From positions 1-64,000 of the forward strand of contig CAMZGO010000001.1 of the NCBI GenBank assembly GCA_947306425.1: a stretch of 64,000 nucleotides of DNA, read 5' to 3'. This document shows, piece after piece, positions 54,158 to 63,542 of the stretch (positions are counted from its first letter, which is position 1; the number at the start of each line of letters is the position of its first letter). The notes beneath the pieces were generated by a model. It had not been told where the DNA came from. It worked only from the letters and a program-made list of their open reading frames with translations, and ran no database searches. The position numbers and the translations under genes were made by a program. Origin of the DNA: an uncultured Elusimicrobia bacterium (GTDB lineage Bacteria; Elusimicrobiota; Elusimicrobia; Elusimicrobiales; Elusimicrobiaceae).

Positions 54158-55173
54158 TTGATATTGTCTGCGGCGGTCAAGCAGGTGATGAAGGCAAGGG
54201 CAAAATTGCGGCCTATTTATCCTATAAGGGTAATTATTCTTATTGTGTACGTGTAGGCGGGCCTAATGCCGGACATACGGTAGAACAGGACGGCAAAAAA
54301 TACACTTTAAAGAATATACCTTCCGGTTTTTTAAACCAAAACACAAAACTTGTTTTAGGTGCCGGGGCATATACAAAAACCGATTGGCTTTTGAAAGAAG
54401 TGGAACTCACAAATACAAAAGAACGTCTTATTATTGACCCTTATGCAGTCTTAATTACTGATGAAGAAACAAAAGCCGAACAAGAAGCATCACATTTTAT
54501 GAAACATATCGGCAGCGTGGGCACAGGGCTTGGGCAGGCAGTAAAAAACCGTATTGAACGCAGACAGGTTAAATTTGCAAAAGATGAACCCTTGCTTAAA
54601 GATTTTATTTGCGATGTACCCGAACTTTTGAACAAAGCACTTGATAAGGGCGAACATATTTTGCTTGAGGGAACGCAAGGTATAAAACTTTCTTTACTTC
54701 ATGGGGAATATCCTTTTGTAACTTCACGCGATACAACTGCATCCACATTCTTGGGCGAAGCAGGGCTTGGCCCCAAAAGCGTGCGTGATGTTTATGTAGT
54801 ATTTAAACCGTATATAACACGTGTCGGCCCCGGCCCGCTTGAAAATGAAATTTTTGAAGAAACAGCCCTTGAAAACTACCATACAAAAGGGAGGGAAATC
54901 GGCTCTGTCAGCAAAAGGCTTCGCCGTGTTGGTTCTTTTGAAAAGCGCAGCGCCGCACGTGCAATCATGATAAATAATGCAACCAAAATCGCTATTACAC
55001 ACATTGATATGTTTGAAGGTAATAATGCTGTCAAAAATTATGAAGATTTTACAAAAGAAGCTAAACAATTTTTGGAAAGTATTAAAGAACTTTCAAGAGA
55101 AATTTATCCGCACCCCGCACTCAGCATAATTTCTACCGGTGCAGATATGGAAGATACTTTAGTTTTAAATTAA
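54154..55173 (+). CDS. purA: Adenylosuccinate synthetase, short archaeal-like form
   Basis: GTP-dependent ligation of aspartate to IMP. At 339 aa it is about 90 residues shorter than typical bacterial PurA and close to archaeal forms. The GTP site is GGQAGDEGKGK, with Ala where Trp is usual. GGPNAGHTV, LEGTQGIKLSLLHGEYPFVTSRDTTAST and KGREIGSVSKRLRRVG are present, so the active site looks intact. The start overlaps purB by 4 nt (AAAATGATT) and AAGGAG precedes it. Confidence 0.93.
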   Translation: MIDIVCGGQAGDEGKGKIAAYLSYKGNYSYCVRVGGPNAGHTVEQDGKKYTLKNIPSGFLNQNTKLVLGAGAYTKTDWLLKEVELTNTKERLIIDPYAVLITDEETKAEQEASHFMKHIGSVGTGLGQAVKNRIERRQVKFAKDEPLLKDFICDVPELLNKALDKGEHILLEGTQGIKLSLLHGEYPFVTSRDTTASTFLGEAGLGPKSVRDVYVVFKPYITRVGPGPLENEIFEETALENYHTKGREIGSVSKRLRRVGSFEKRSAARAIMINNATKIAITHIDMFEGNNAVKNYEDFTKEAKQFLESIKELSREIYPHPALSIISTGADMEDTLVLN

Positions 55174-55185
55174 AAAGGAGAGTGT

Positions 55186-55989
55186 ATGGCAACATATAAA
55201 ACAAATACAACTTATGTCCCTAATGGTTTTATTTTAGGGCGCGCAGTGGCAATAGTATTACTTTTATTGCTTTTGTTAACTGCTTTCAGCAGTTATTTTA
55301 CGGTAGATGCAGGCCAATCGGCTATTAAATTGCGTTTCGGCAAAATAGTCGGTTCTTATGAAGAAGGTTTGCATTTTAAAATACCTTTTGTGGATAATAT
55401 TGAAAAGTTTTCAACCCGTGTCAATAAAGATACTATTGATACGGAAGCCTTTTCCCGCGATTTGCAGACAATCAAAGTAGGCCTGGCAGTAAACCACAGA
55501 ATTATGCCGGAAACGGTTATTTCTATATACCGTAATTTGGGCAGGAATTATGTGCAAACGGTCTTAACTCCTATGGTAGAAGAGTGGATAAAGGCGATTG
55601 TTTCCAAATATTCAGCGGAAAGTTTAATTTCAAACCGTGTTGAAGTGGCCCGCGAACTTGACACTATTTTAAAAGAAAAAATGCAGGAAAAACAGGTGAT
55701 AGTTTCCGATATTGCTATTGTCAATTTTGATTTTTCCCCGCAATTTTTAAAAGCGGTGGAAGATAAACAAATTGCCGAACAAGAAGCGAAACGTGCAACA
55801 AATTTAGTGGAAAAGGTTAAAAAGGAAGCGGAGCAGCAAGTCTTAAAAGCGCGTGCCGAAGCAGAAAGTTTAAAACTTCAAAGGCAGGTTATCACGCCGG
55901 AACTTTTAAAACTTAAAACTATTGAAAAATGGAACGGACAATTACCTACTTATAACGGCGGTGAATTACCTTTCATAATGGTTAAATAA
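55186..55989 (+). CDS. SPFH/prohibitin-family membrane protein (HflC-like)
   Basis: 267 aa. One N-terminal transmembrane helix (about 18-40), then an SPFH/band 7 domain (VDAGQSAIKLRFGKIVGSYEEGLHFKIPFVDNIEKFSTRV), followed by a long helical Ala/Glu/Lys-rich segment (about 180-240). It resembles prohibitin-like single proteins rather than an HflK/HflC pair, as no second SPFH gene is adjacent. Probably a membrane microdomain or protease scaffold. AAGGAGAG precedes the ATG; it is the last gene of the pur operon and is followed by a terminator. Confidence 0.9.
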   Translation: MATYKTNTTYVPNGFILGRAVAIVLLLLLLLTAFSSYFTVDAGQSAIKLRFGKIVGSYEEGLHFKIPFVDNIEKFSTRVNKDTIDTEAFSRDLQTIKVGLAVNHRIMPETVISIYRNLGRNYVQTVLTPMVEEWIKAIVSKYSAESLISNRVEVARELDTILKEKMQEKQVIVSDIAIVNFDFSPQFLKAVEDKQIAEQEAKRATNLVEKVKKEAEQQVLKARAEAESLKLQRQVITPELLKLKTIEKWNGQLPTYNGGELPFIMVK

Positions 55990-56005
55990 TTTGTTTAAAA
56001 GGCAA

Positions 56006-56038
56006 AAAATATCTCCCGCAAAATGCGGGAGATATTTT
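56006..56038. terminator. Bidirectional terminator between the SPFH gene and pilin
   Basis: AAAATATCTCCCGCA (56006-56020) and its reverse complement (56024-56038) form a 15-bp stem with a 3-nt loop; usable in both directions. Confidence 0.93.
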
Positions 56039-56059
56039 CATATAATTTTGTTTATATGC

Positions 56060-56548
56060 CTATGATGCTGATTTGCAGGAGTCACATGCAACAGCTACAA
56101 ACTGCCCTAAAGAACTACAAATAGGTTTGTCTGCCCCGGCATCTTTACAACCTAATTTACCTGACATATATTCTTTACAAATTGCGTATTTTCCATATTT
56201 ACCGGCTTTTCTGGTTGCCTCAACACAAGCCGAAGCTCCGTTTTCACCTGATAGAGTTATTGTAAAGTTCTTACTAGTAAATGAGGCTTTACCCGATACA
56301 GGAGTACCATTCTCATCTGTAAAATCTAAGTCAAGACTAGAAAAATCTGTAGCATACTTATCGTTAACTAGATAATTTCTCTGTTGTGCACCTGCAATAG
56401 AACCAAGTAAAGACAATGCTTCTGAAGCTTTTGATTTCTCAACAGCTTTGAAGTATTGCGGTAAGGCAATTGCTGCCAATATGCCGATAATGAGGACCAC
56501 TACCAGCAATTCAATGAGGGTAAAACCCTTGTTATTTTTTGTATTCAT
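56060..56548 (-). CDS. Type IV pilin-like protein, candidate major pilin
   Basis: Prepilin-like protein, 162 aa. Leader MNTKNNKG, then FTLIE with Glu5 and the full consensus helix ending ALPQYFKAVEKSK. The C-terminal domain is Ala/Ser/Gly-rich, more like ordinary major pilins than the Asn/Tyr-rich copies, and carries CVEATRKAGKYGKYAICKEYM and a Cys-rich tail. GGAG precedes the ATG. The 5' region is long: a seven-codon ORF at 56616-56593 and structured RNA copy 3 further up on the same strand. Calling it the major pilin is an inference from composition. Confidence 0.9.
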   Translation of the reverse strand: MNTKNNKGFTLIELLVVVLIIGILAAIALPQYFKAVEKSKASEALSLLGSIAGAQQRNYLVNDKYATDFSSLDLDFTDENGTPVSGKASFTSKNFTITLSGENGASACVEATRKAGKYGKYAICKEYMSGKLGCKDAGADKPICSSLGQFVAVACDSCKSAS

Positions 56549-56592
56549 TTTTATTTTCTCCTATTATTTTAAATGTATTTTTACTGCAATTT

Positions 56593-56616
56593 TTACTGCT
56601 TAAGGTTTTGTTTCAT
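56593..56616 (-). CDS. Possible seven-residue leader peptide
   Basis: ATG AAA CAA AAC CTT AAG CAG TAA preceded by TAAGGAGG at good spacing, 44 nt upstream of the pilin start. The ribosome binding site is stronger than that of the pilin itself. It could be a translated leader in the pilin mRNA or a chance motif. Confidence 0.35.
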   Translation of the reverse strand: MKQNLKQ

Positions 56617-56819
56617 CGGCTGCCTCCTTACTTTAATTTTCAATTTAGTATTATTCATGTTGTTGTAAACTTATTTTGTAGGGAGGATGGGAGTTTTGGG
56701 AGAAAACTATGTTTTAACCCATCCGCCCTACTTTTCCAGTACCCTTTTTTCTTTATCAGATTATGGGACACCGAAATCTTTTTTGTTTAATCATGCTTGG
56801 AATTAACTTTTTTAGACAA

Positions 56820-57089
56820 TAAAAAACGGCTGATTTCATTCAGTACAGTATCAGCACCCTAAATAAAACAGCCGTAATTTACCGCTAGAATATATTCTAA
56901 CGGTAAACATTCGGCAGACAAAGAACGGCTCATGACTTCCGTCCTCTGTCTGCCTAACTGGCTGTTTTTGGCCTGATACTGTACTTTGGTTTTCCAAAGC
57001 AGACCGTAACTTAATACGGTTCCAAAAACAGTTTCAAATTATACTAAGCCTTTATGCTTTTAGGCTTACATTAAAAATAAAACTCCTTG
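56820..57089 (-). ncRNA. Pilin-linked structured RNA, copy 3
   Basis: Longest copy, about 270 nt. On the minus strand: 5' hairpin TAAGCCT/AGGCTTA; P1 CTGTTTTTGG/CCAAAAACAG, perfect 10 bp (57031-57022 with 56971-56962), enclosing ACCGTA/TACGGT and CTTTGG/CCAAAG hairpins; GGCAGACA/TGTCTGCC and TTTACCG/CGGTAAA hairpins; final ACGGCTG/CAGCCGT stem with six T. The loop AGTACAGTATCAG (56842-56854, plus) pairs perfectly over 13 bp with CTGATACTGTACT (56973-56985) inside P1. The T run suggests termination or attenuation; the pilin starts 270 nt further on. Confidence 0.78.
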
Positions 57090-57095
57090 TAAGAT

Positions 57096-57124
57096 AGTGT
57101 AACAGTTTTTACACATTTTGTCAA
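57096..57124 (-). promoter_or_regulatory. Promoter of structured RNA copy 3
   Basis: TTGACA (57124-57119), 17-nt spacer, TACACT (57101-57096) on the minus strand. Predicted start about 57089. Confidence 0.65.
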
Positions 57125-57629
57125 TCATCTGTACGATATCAATATATATTGGATTTTGAGACACTTAATAAACTTGCCTTCTTTTATTCCCTCACCCTTT
57201 GCCGTTTTATTTTTGCGATAGCAAAAATAAGAAAGGGCGGAGGGTGCCGCTTCAGCGACGGGTGTGGGTTCTTTTAAAGCATTTAGATTATCTAAATTTA
57301 CGAATAAGGAAGCCCCCCTCTTGCCCTACGGGTGCAAGCACCCTTTGGGCTTTCTCCCGCCCATTTTTTACATAGATAATAACCGTAAAAAATGGGTGGC
57401 GACAATTAAAGGGCAGGCTTTAAAATAATACTAAATCATTTTGAATACGGTAGTACCAACAATTTTGCATATTAGACGAAAAATGAGACTGTGAATAAAC
57501 TAGGGGAGATTATTTCTTTTCTTTTTCCGCACCACACTTTTGTGTAGTGTAATAAAACAAAATTGGGGGGCGAAAATAAAAGGGAAAGCAAAACAAAAAA
57601 CTCTCAAAGATTGTGAATCTTAATAATAA
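57125..57629. other. Non-coding interval with inverted repeats
   Basis: No convincing gene in 505 bp. It holds several dyads: TTATTTTTGCgatagCAAAAATAA near 57210, CGCCCATTTTTTAC/GTAAAAAATGGG near 57358-57394, and CCACACTTTTGTGTAGTG near 57531. The C+G-rich stretch (CCCTCACCC, GGCGGAGGGTGCCGC) differs in composition from its neighbours. It may contain terminators for mutL or the remains of a repeat element; I cannot identify it. Confidence 0.5.
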
Positions 57630-59498
57630 TTATCCACGGCCGATTTTTTTTGAAATTTCCGCCAAAGTTAAATTTAACATCGTCGGCCTGCCATGCGGGC
57701 AATGCAAAGCATCTTGACAACTTTTTAAATTCTCAAGCAAAGCATTTGCTTCCCGTTCCGTTAAGGCTTCGCCTGCTTTTACTGCCTTTTTACACGCCTT
57801 GGTTGCAATAAACTTATGTCTAAACTCATTATCGGTTTTTAACGGGTTGCCTGCTGTCTCAGCAAAAGACAGAATAAATTCCTTAATTTCCTTTTCCCCC
57901 ATCTTTAAAAGGGCCGGCGTTGCACTCACAAGCAAAACTGTTGCAGAAAATTTGGAAACATCAAAACCGGTCTCCTTCAAAAAACTTTGCCAATTAAGTA
58001 CAGCTTCAAGTTTGCTGGCCGGAAGATTTATATTTAAAGGAAATATCAGAGGCTGGCTCGTAACCTGATTTTTGGAAATTAAAGAACAAAACTCTTCAAA
58101 ATAAATGCGTTCTTGCGCGGCATGCTGGTCTATAAATAATAAACCGTTTGAATTCTCAAAAAGCAAATAACTTTTGTTTAATTGCCCCAAATATCTATAG
58201 GGCCCGTGCCACCAAGAGGGTTGTTTTATGCTTTCTTGTGAAGTGTTTTGTGCTGAAATTTGCTGGTAATTTGTCTCTTTTTCCTGTGGTTGGTTTTCAT
58301 TAAAATTATATAGTACAGGGTCCTCATGTTCATGGGTTTCAAATTTCGGCACCGGTGCAACTTTGAGCAGAGTTGAAAGTTCTTCCACCGCTTTAAAACT
58401 AGGTGTTTTCATTTTAAAATTATCATGCGAAATCGGCGGAATTTCTTGCTGCCGGCCCTGTTGCTGTGGTAAGGACTGTGCATTTATAGAAATCTCTTCC
58501 TTTTGTTGTGTACGTAAAAGTACTCTTGAAAGTTTTTTATAAATAAAATCAAAAATATCATTTTCAAAAGCGAACTTTACTTCACGTTTTTGCGGGTGAA
58601 TATTAACATCAAAATCAGCCGGATTTAGCGTTAAATAAATTATTGCACAAGGATATTTATTTTGCCCCCTGAACGGCTGGTATGCCTTAAACAAAGCCTG
58701 TTGTAAAACCTTACATGTTACAGGACGTTTATTTATAAAAAAGTATTGCAGATTTCTGCTGGCACAAAGTTTGGTAGACGGAGAAATAAGGGCCTTAAAA
58801 CCAAAATTATTATCTTCCAAATAAAGCAAATCACTTGCGGTTTCATTACCGATAATTTGGCTTACTCTTTGGCGAAAACCGGCTTCTTCCGTTTTAACTG
58901 CCGGTAAATTATATACCAAAGTGTTATCGGTTTTTACCTTAAAAGAAATATTTAAATTTGCCAGGGCGGCTTCTTCTACTACAGTTAATAAATGACTTCG
59001 CTCAACGGAATCAGACTTCAAAAATTTTAGGCGGGCAGGGGTATTATAAAATAAATTTTCAATTTCTACGGTAGTGCCTTTTATCTCAGGTGCTGAAGTT
59101 TGCTGCAATATTTTGCCGCCTTCCGCTTTAATTGAGGCGCCTTTTGAACCCTCTTGAAAACTTGTCAAAGTTAACTTGCTTACCGCAGCGATAGAAAATA
59201 GGGCCTCCCCCCTAAAACCGAAAGTATGCAAACTGTTTAAGTCATCAAATTTTGAAATTTTGCTGGTAGAATGACGAAGCAGGGCTGTCTTTAAATCTTC
59301 CGCTTTAATACCGGAACCGTTATCATTTACACGTATTAATTTTTTTCCGGCAGCGGAAATATCAATATTCAGGCAGGTAGCGCCCGCATCCAAGGAATTC
59401 TCAATCAACTCCTTCAGAACACCGGCAGGGCGTTCAATAACCTCGCCTGCAGCGATTTTGCTTGAAGTTAAAAAATCCAATACTTTAATATCATTCAT
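57630..59498 (-). CDS. mutL: DNA mismatch repair protein MutL
   Basis: 622 aa. The GHKL ATPase N-terminus has [67 protein letters not shown]. The C-terminal dimerisation domain has [18 protein letters not shown] and the end motif [12 protein letters not shown]...CPHGRPTM, the CPHGRP zinc-site pattern. The DQHAxxERxxFE metal-binding motif indicates an endonuclease-type MutL. It overlaps mutS by 8 nt. Confidence 0.97.
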   Translation of the reverse strand: MNDIKVLDFLTSSKIAAGEVIERPAGVLKELIENSLDAGATCLNIDISAAGKKLIRVNDNGSGIKAEDLKTALLRHSTSKISKFDDLNSLHTFGFRGEALFSIAAVSKLTLTSFQEGSKGASIKAEGGKILQQTSAPEIKGTTVEIENLFYNTPARLKFLKSDSVERSHLLTVVEEAALANLNISFKVKTDNTLVYNLPAVKTEEAGFRQRVSQIIGNETASDLLYLEDNNFGFKALISPSTKLCASRNLQYFFINKRPVTCKVLQQALFKAYQPFRGQNKYPCAIIYLTLNPADFDVNIHPQKREVKFAFENDIFDFIYKKLSRVLLRTQQKEEISINAQSLPQQQGRQQEIPPISHDNFKMKTPSFKAVEELSTLLKVAPVPKFETHEHEDPVLYNFNENQPQEKETNYQQISAQNTSQESIKQPSWWHGPYRYLGQLNKSYLLFENSNGLLFIDQHAAQERIYFEEFCSLISKNQVTSQPLIFPLNINLPASKLEAVLNWQSFLKETGFDVSKFSATVLLVSATPALLKMGEKEIKEFILSFAETAGNPLKTDNEFRHKFIATKACKKAVKAGEALTEREANALLENLKSCQDALHCPHGRPTMLNLTLAEISKKIGRG

Positions 59499-62031
59499 TT
59501 ATTCTTTTCTTCCAATTTTCTATTAAAGAAAGGGCCTGTAAAGGGGTAATATCTTCGGTTTGAACCATTTTAATTTCTTCTAAAATGGGGCTGGAAAAAA
59601 GGTCTATTGAATTTTTTTCTTTTTCCACTATACCGAAATTTTCCCTGCCGCCCAAATCTTTTAAAATTTTCCTTGCACGCAAAATACAACTTTGCGGAAG
59701 GCCTGCAATTTCTGCGACGTGTATACCGTAAGATTTGTCTGCCGCACCGGGTTTAACTTCAAATAAGAAATTAAGTTTAACTTCCCCTTCGGTCGTTTTA
59801 AATTCTTCCGCGCGGACATGAAAATTTTTAATTTTATCATATTTTTTTGCAAGTTCGGTAAGTTCAAAATAATGTGTCGCAAACAATACTTTGGGCCCTT
59901 GGCCTTGGCTTTTATACAAATATTCCGTTATAGCCCAAGCAATAGAAATACCGTCAAAAGTTGAAGTTCCGCGGCCGACTTCGTCTAACAAAACCAAAGT
60001 ATTGGGGGTTGCGCTTGCTAAGATATTAGAGGCTTCACGCATTTCGACCATAAAAGTAGAATCACCGCGGCTTAGAGCATCTTGCGCCCCGATTCTGGTT
60101 AAAATTTTATCGGTTATCGGTATCTGGGCTTCCGCAGCGGGAACAAAACTGCCCATCTGCGCCATTAATATAATTAATGCAGTTTGTTTCAAATAGACGC
60201 TTTTACCGCCCATGTTCGGGCCTGTAATCAAAATTATTTGGGGGCCGTCGCCGCCCATAAATAAATTATTAGGTACGAAACTCCCTGAAGGAATAATTTG
60301 TTCTACAAGCGGATGGCGCCCCTTCTCAATTACCAATCCTTCAGTGCGGTCAACTATTTTCGGGCAAGTGTAATTGCCGTTTTGCGCGGCAACAGCAAGA
60401 GAGTAAAAACAGTCAATCTCCGCAATACTTGCTGCTACTTCTTTTAAAAGAGCGGTGTTTGCAAAAAGGTATTTTTTTATTTCGTCAAAAATTGCACTTT
60501 CAAGGCGGAGGGCCTTTTCTTCCGCGGACAGAATTTGCCCCTCAAGTTCTTTTAATTCTTCCGTTATAAAGCGCTCGACATTAGTTAAAGTTTGCTTACG
60601 GGTATAAGTTAAAGGAACTTTTTGAAGATGGCTTTTTGTAACCTCAATATAATAACCGAAAAGTGAATTAAAACCTATTTTTAATGTGGTAATACCTGTC
60701 TTTTCCCTCTCGCGGACAGCAATCTGTTCAAGTACGGAAGCAGAATTTTGTTTTAAATCTCTAAATTTATCAAGTTCCGCATTATAACCGCTGCGTATAA
60801 CACCGCCGTCGCTCGTTTTAATCGGGGGTGCTTCGTTTATTGCACTAAAAAGCAGGGCTGAAATTTCTTTTAATTTAGTTAAATTAGCCAAAAATAATTG
60901 TTTAAATTTTGGCATTAAATCCGGATATTTTTCAAACCAATGTTCAAAGGCAAGCAAATTAAAAAGTGCTTTCCTTAAACCTGCCGCTTCACGCGGGGTT
61001 AAAGAAGAATTTACTACCCTTGTCATAATACGCTGAATATCACAAATTTCCCTTAAAATCAAGCCGAGGCCGTTACGTGCTTGCTCATCTGCCAGCAAAG
61101 AAGACAGTGCACTTTGCCTAAATAAAATATCTTCTTTATCAAGTAAAGGGTGCAAAAGCCATTCTTTAAGCAAACGGGCGCCCATCGGTGTTAAAGTATA
61201 ATCAAGCAAACCCCATAATGTATTTTTCCTGTTGCCGCTTTTACTGTGAACGAGTTCCAATGTCTCAACTGCACTTGCATCAAGCTGCATATAAGAGGTT
61301 ATTTTACGGTAAGTAGGAACAAAATATTCTTTAAAACTTTTGTCGGATTGTTCCGCATACTTCAAAGCACCCAAAGCCGCTTTTAAAGCAAGGGGAGTAT
61401 TTTCAAATACAGAGGGCCAAGAAGCGGGAATTTCAACCCCGTCAACATTGGGTATTGAGGAAAATGTTACCCCCTCCGGTAACAATAATTTACTTTGTAA
61501 AGCAGCAAGATCCTGCCTAGATACAATTATTTCGCTTGGGTTTACGCTTGCAAGCAGGGAAGAAAGGTCAATAAGGGAAGGGTCCTTTCCGCCTTGTGTA
61601 AGCCAAAATTCCCCCGTAGAAAATTCAAGACACGCAGCACCCCAAGTATTATTATCTAAAACCAAAGATACTAAAAAATTGGAATTTTTAGCTTCTAAAA
61701 TAGCATCATCTAAAACAGTACCCGGCGTTATAAAGCGCACTATTTTACGTTCAAAAAGTTTTGTTTTAGGGTCCGCTATATTTGAAGTTTGTTCACAAAT
61801 AGCAACTTTTTTATTCGCCGCCAAAAGTTTGGCTATATATTGGCTTGCGGCGTGATACGGAACACCGCACATAGGTTCCCCGGCGCGGGCAGTCAAAGTA
61901 AGCCCAAGAATACGGCTGGCTTCTTTGGCATCATCGCGGAACATTTCATAGAAATCCCCGAGCCGGAAAAATAACAAGGCATGCGGGTATTGTTTTTTAA
62001 TGTCCAAATACTGTTGCATTAGGGGGGTCAT
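59491..62031 (-). CDS. mutS: DNA mismatch repair protein MutS
   Basis: 846 aa, mismatch recognition ATPase. The mismatch-binding N-terminus has [31 protein letters not shown], with the conserved Phe-x-Glu in DFYEMF read as the clamp loop region. Walker A is [14 protein letters not shown], Walker [17 protein letters not shown], with STFMVEM and [11 protein letters not shown] 62031 has TATAAT 6 nt upstream; 62058 is rejected because it lies upstream of that promoter. Leaderless and co-transcribed with mutL. Confidence 0.97.
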   Translation of the reverse strand: MTPLMQQYLDIKKQYPHALLFFRLGDFYEMFRDDAKEASRILGLTLTARAGEPMCGVPYHAASQYIAKLLAANKKVAICEQTSNIADPKTKLFERKIVRFITPGTVLDDAILEAKNSNFLVSLVLDNNTWGAACLEFSTGEFWLTQGGKDPSLIDLSSLLASVNPSEIIVSRQDLAALQSKLLLPEGVTFSSIPNVDGVEIPASWPSVFENTPLALKAALGALKYAEQSDKSFKEYFVPTYRKITSYMQLDASAVETLELVHSKSGNRKNTLWGLLDYTLTPMGARLLKEWLLHPLLDKEDILFRQSALSSLLADEQARNGLGLILREICDIQRIMTRVVNSSLTPREAAGLRKALFNLLAFEHWFEKYPDLMPKFKQLFLANLTKLKEISALLFSAINEAPPIKTSDGGVIRSGYNAELDKFRDLKQNSASVLEQIAVREREKTGITTLKIGFNSLFGYYIEVTKSHLQKVPLTYTRKQTLTNVERFITEELKELEGQILSAEEKALRLESAIFDEIKKYLFANTALLKEVAASIAEIDCFYSLAVAAQNGNYTCPKIVDRTEGLVIEKGRHPLVEQIIPSGSFVPNNLFMGGDGPQIILITGPNMGGKSVYLKQTALIILMAQMGSFVPAAEAQIPITDKILTRIGAQDALSRGDSTFMVEMREASNILASATPNTLVLLDEVGRGTSTFDGISIAWAITEYLYKSQGQGPKVLFATHYFELTELAKKYDKIKNFHVRAEEFKTTEGEVKLNFLFEVKPGAADKSYGIHVAEIAGLPQSCILRARKILKDLGGRENFGIVEKEKNSIDLFSSPILEEIKMVQTEDITPLQALSLIENWKKRINE

Positions 62032-62037
62032 AATTAA

Positions 62038-62043
62038 ATTATA
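62038..62043 (-). promoter_or_regulatory. -10 box of mutS-mutL, leaderless layout
   Basis: TATAAT on the minus strand, six bases, then the mutS ATG at 62031. Any -35 lies inside the end of the beta-barrel gene. Confidence 0.55.
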
Positions 62044-62047
62044 ACAT

Positions 62048-63280
62048 TTAAATACCAAACTTATAGAAGAAATTTGCTTGAATCTTTTTTACCTTTTGCT
62101 TATCTGTTGAAGTTTCCCCTAAGAAAAAGGCTTCACCGTCAAATAAGCCGCCACTTAACACAAAACCACAGTTATCAAATTTAAGACCTGTATTTAAATT
62201 AATTTCCTTTGCATAATAGGTTTGGTTGGATGCAACATCTTCTTTTTTGGAAACATACATAAAAATACCGGCACCGGCAAATAAAAAAGGATATTTCTTA
62301 AAGTTAAAATCAAAATCAGCATAAATAATTTTTGGGATTTTCGGGAAACTTCCCGCATAATTCATACCGCCGAAAATTATACCTGTGTTTAATTTGTTCG
62401 GGAAAGAATAAAAATCATCTTTATCAGAAAATAAATAAAAGCCAATTTTATTTTTTAAATTCCCTGCTTTATATGATTTTTGAAAATATATCTCCCCGTT
62501 AAATGCATAACCTTTGTATTCTTCCGTTTGGGAACCGGAAGGACGTGTTATCTTTTGCCTGCCGCCGTTCTTGGCAAAGTAGAAATTAATGCCTGCATCT
62601 TCCTGAAAAAATAAATCAAGTCCCGCCCCGTAAACGGAAAGATTTATTTCGGTATTTTTACGGGTTTCACTATATTTTTTATTCTGTAAAAAATAAAAAC
62701 CGGAAAAATTAATCCAAGAAAACGGCTTTACTGTTATTTTTGAACCTGCAAGGTCGGCTTTTTTATAGTCATCAATTTGTGCTTCTCTTGCTGCGAGTAA
62801 TGTGTAGTCAAAATATTTACTTATAAAACTGTGTTTTAAACCGTCAAGGGATGTAGGCAGAGATAAATCCCTGTTCAAATTATCCCCATAATATATGTAC
62901 GGGGCCAAAGCCCTATCTGTGAAATCAAAACGGCCGAAAGTAAAATTAAAATCTTCCGAATCATAAGAGAAATAGGCCTGCCAAATTCTTGCCTTGGTTT
63001 GGGTTTTATCTTGATTAGTAATATCATAAGAATGCTGAATGTAGGACAGAAAATTAAAGTAAAATTTGTCAATTAACCTATATGTAAAATCAATATCAAA
63101 TTTTAGAGATGAATTTTTATATTTATTTAAAAAATGTTTAGGTGTTTTTGCCGAAGAAGCAAATAAATCTAATTTTGCACCTATTTCAGTATTATCATGC
63201 AAAGTTCCCGCTGACAAAGACATTGTAATAAACAATAGCATTACAGCATAAAATTTAGCAAAGATATGCTTTTTTAACAT
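62048..63280 (-). CDS. Predicted outer-membrane beta-barrel protein
   Basis: 410 aa with a signal peptide (cleavage near LSA-GT, residue 24). The body is dominated by alternating aromatic and charged strands ([46 protein letters not shown]), consistent with an alginate-export-like barrel of about 16-18 strands. The pattern [22 protein letters not shown] recalls that family, but no substrate can be assigned. It lies just upstream of mutS on the same strand, though mutS has its own promoter. Confidence 0.75.
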   Translation of the reverse strand: MLKKHIFAKFYAVMLLFITMSLSAGTLHDNTEIGAKLDLFASSAKTPKHFLNKYKNSSLKFDIDFTYRLIDKFYFNFLSYIQHSYDITNQDKTQTKARIWQAYFSYDSEDFNFTFGRFDFTDRALAPYIYYGDNLNRDLSLPTSLDGLKHSFISKYFDYTLLAAREAQIDDYKKADLAGSKITVKPFSWINFSGFYFLQNKKYSETRKNTEINLSVYGAGLDLFFQEDAGINFYFAKNGGRQKITRPSGSQTEEYKGYAFNGEIYFQKSYKAGNLKNKIGFYLFSDKDDFYSFPNKLNTGIIFGGMNYAGSFPKIPKIIYADFDFNFKKYPFLFAGAGIFMYVSKKEDVASNQTYYAKEINLNTGLKFDNCGFVLSGGLFDGEAFFLGETSTDKQKVKKIQANFFYKFGI

Positions 63281-63459
63281 GTTAACTACACCAATTTTAG
63301 ATAAGTAAATTTTAGCATTTAAATTGTACCGATGTACACATTTTCGTACTAAGTTATGAACTTTGGGTGGAATTAACGTAATGGCTGGTTAGTGTCCTTT
63401 TATAAAACAAAAAACTCTTTATATATCGGTATTATATTCTTATTTTCACGACGATGAAC

Positions 63460-63491
63460 TTGACAACGTTTTTTTTTTTTTTTTGTACAAT
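63460..63491 (+). promoter_or_regulatory. Pilin promoter with T16 spacer
   Basis: TTGACA (63460-63465), ACG, sixteen T (63469-63484), G, TACAAT (63486-63491); spacer 20 nt, one longer than the two sister promoters. Upstream ACGACGATGAAC matches the copy at 23.69 kb. Confidence 0.8.
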
Positions 63492-63542
63492 TTTAGTGTA
63501 AACATATTTAAAAACGCTTTATAAAGCGAATTAGGAGAGTTT

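Noticed and set aside
56820-57089. tmRNA, 6S RNA or RNase P RNA
   Set aside because: Three divergent copies in 64 kb, no tRNA-like ends, no peptide tag frame and no RNase P conserved regions.
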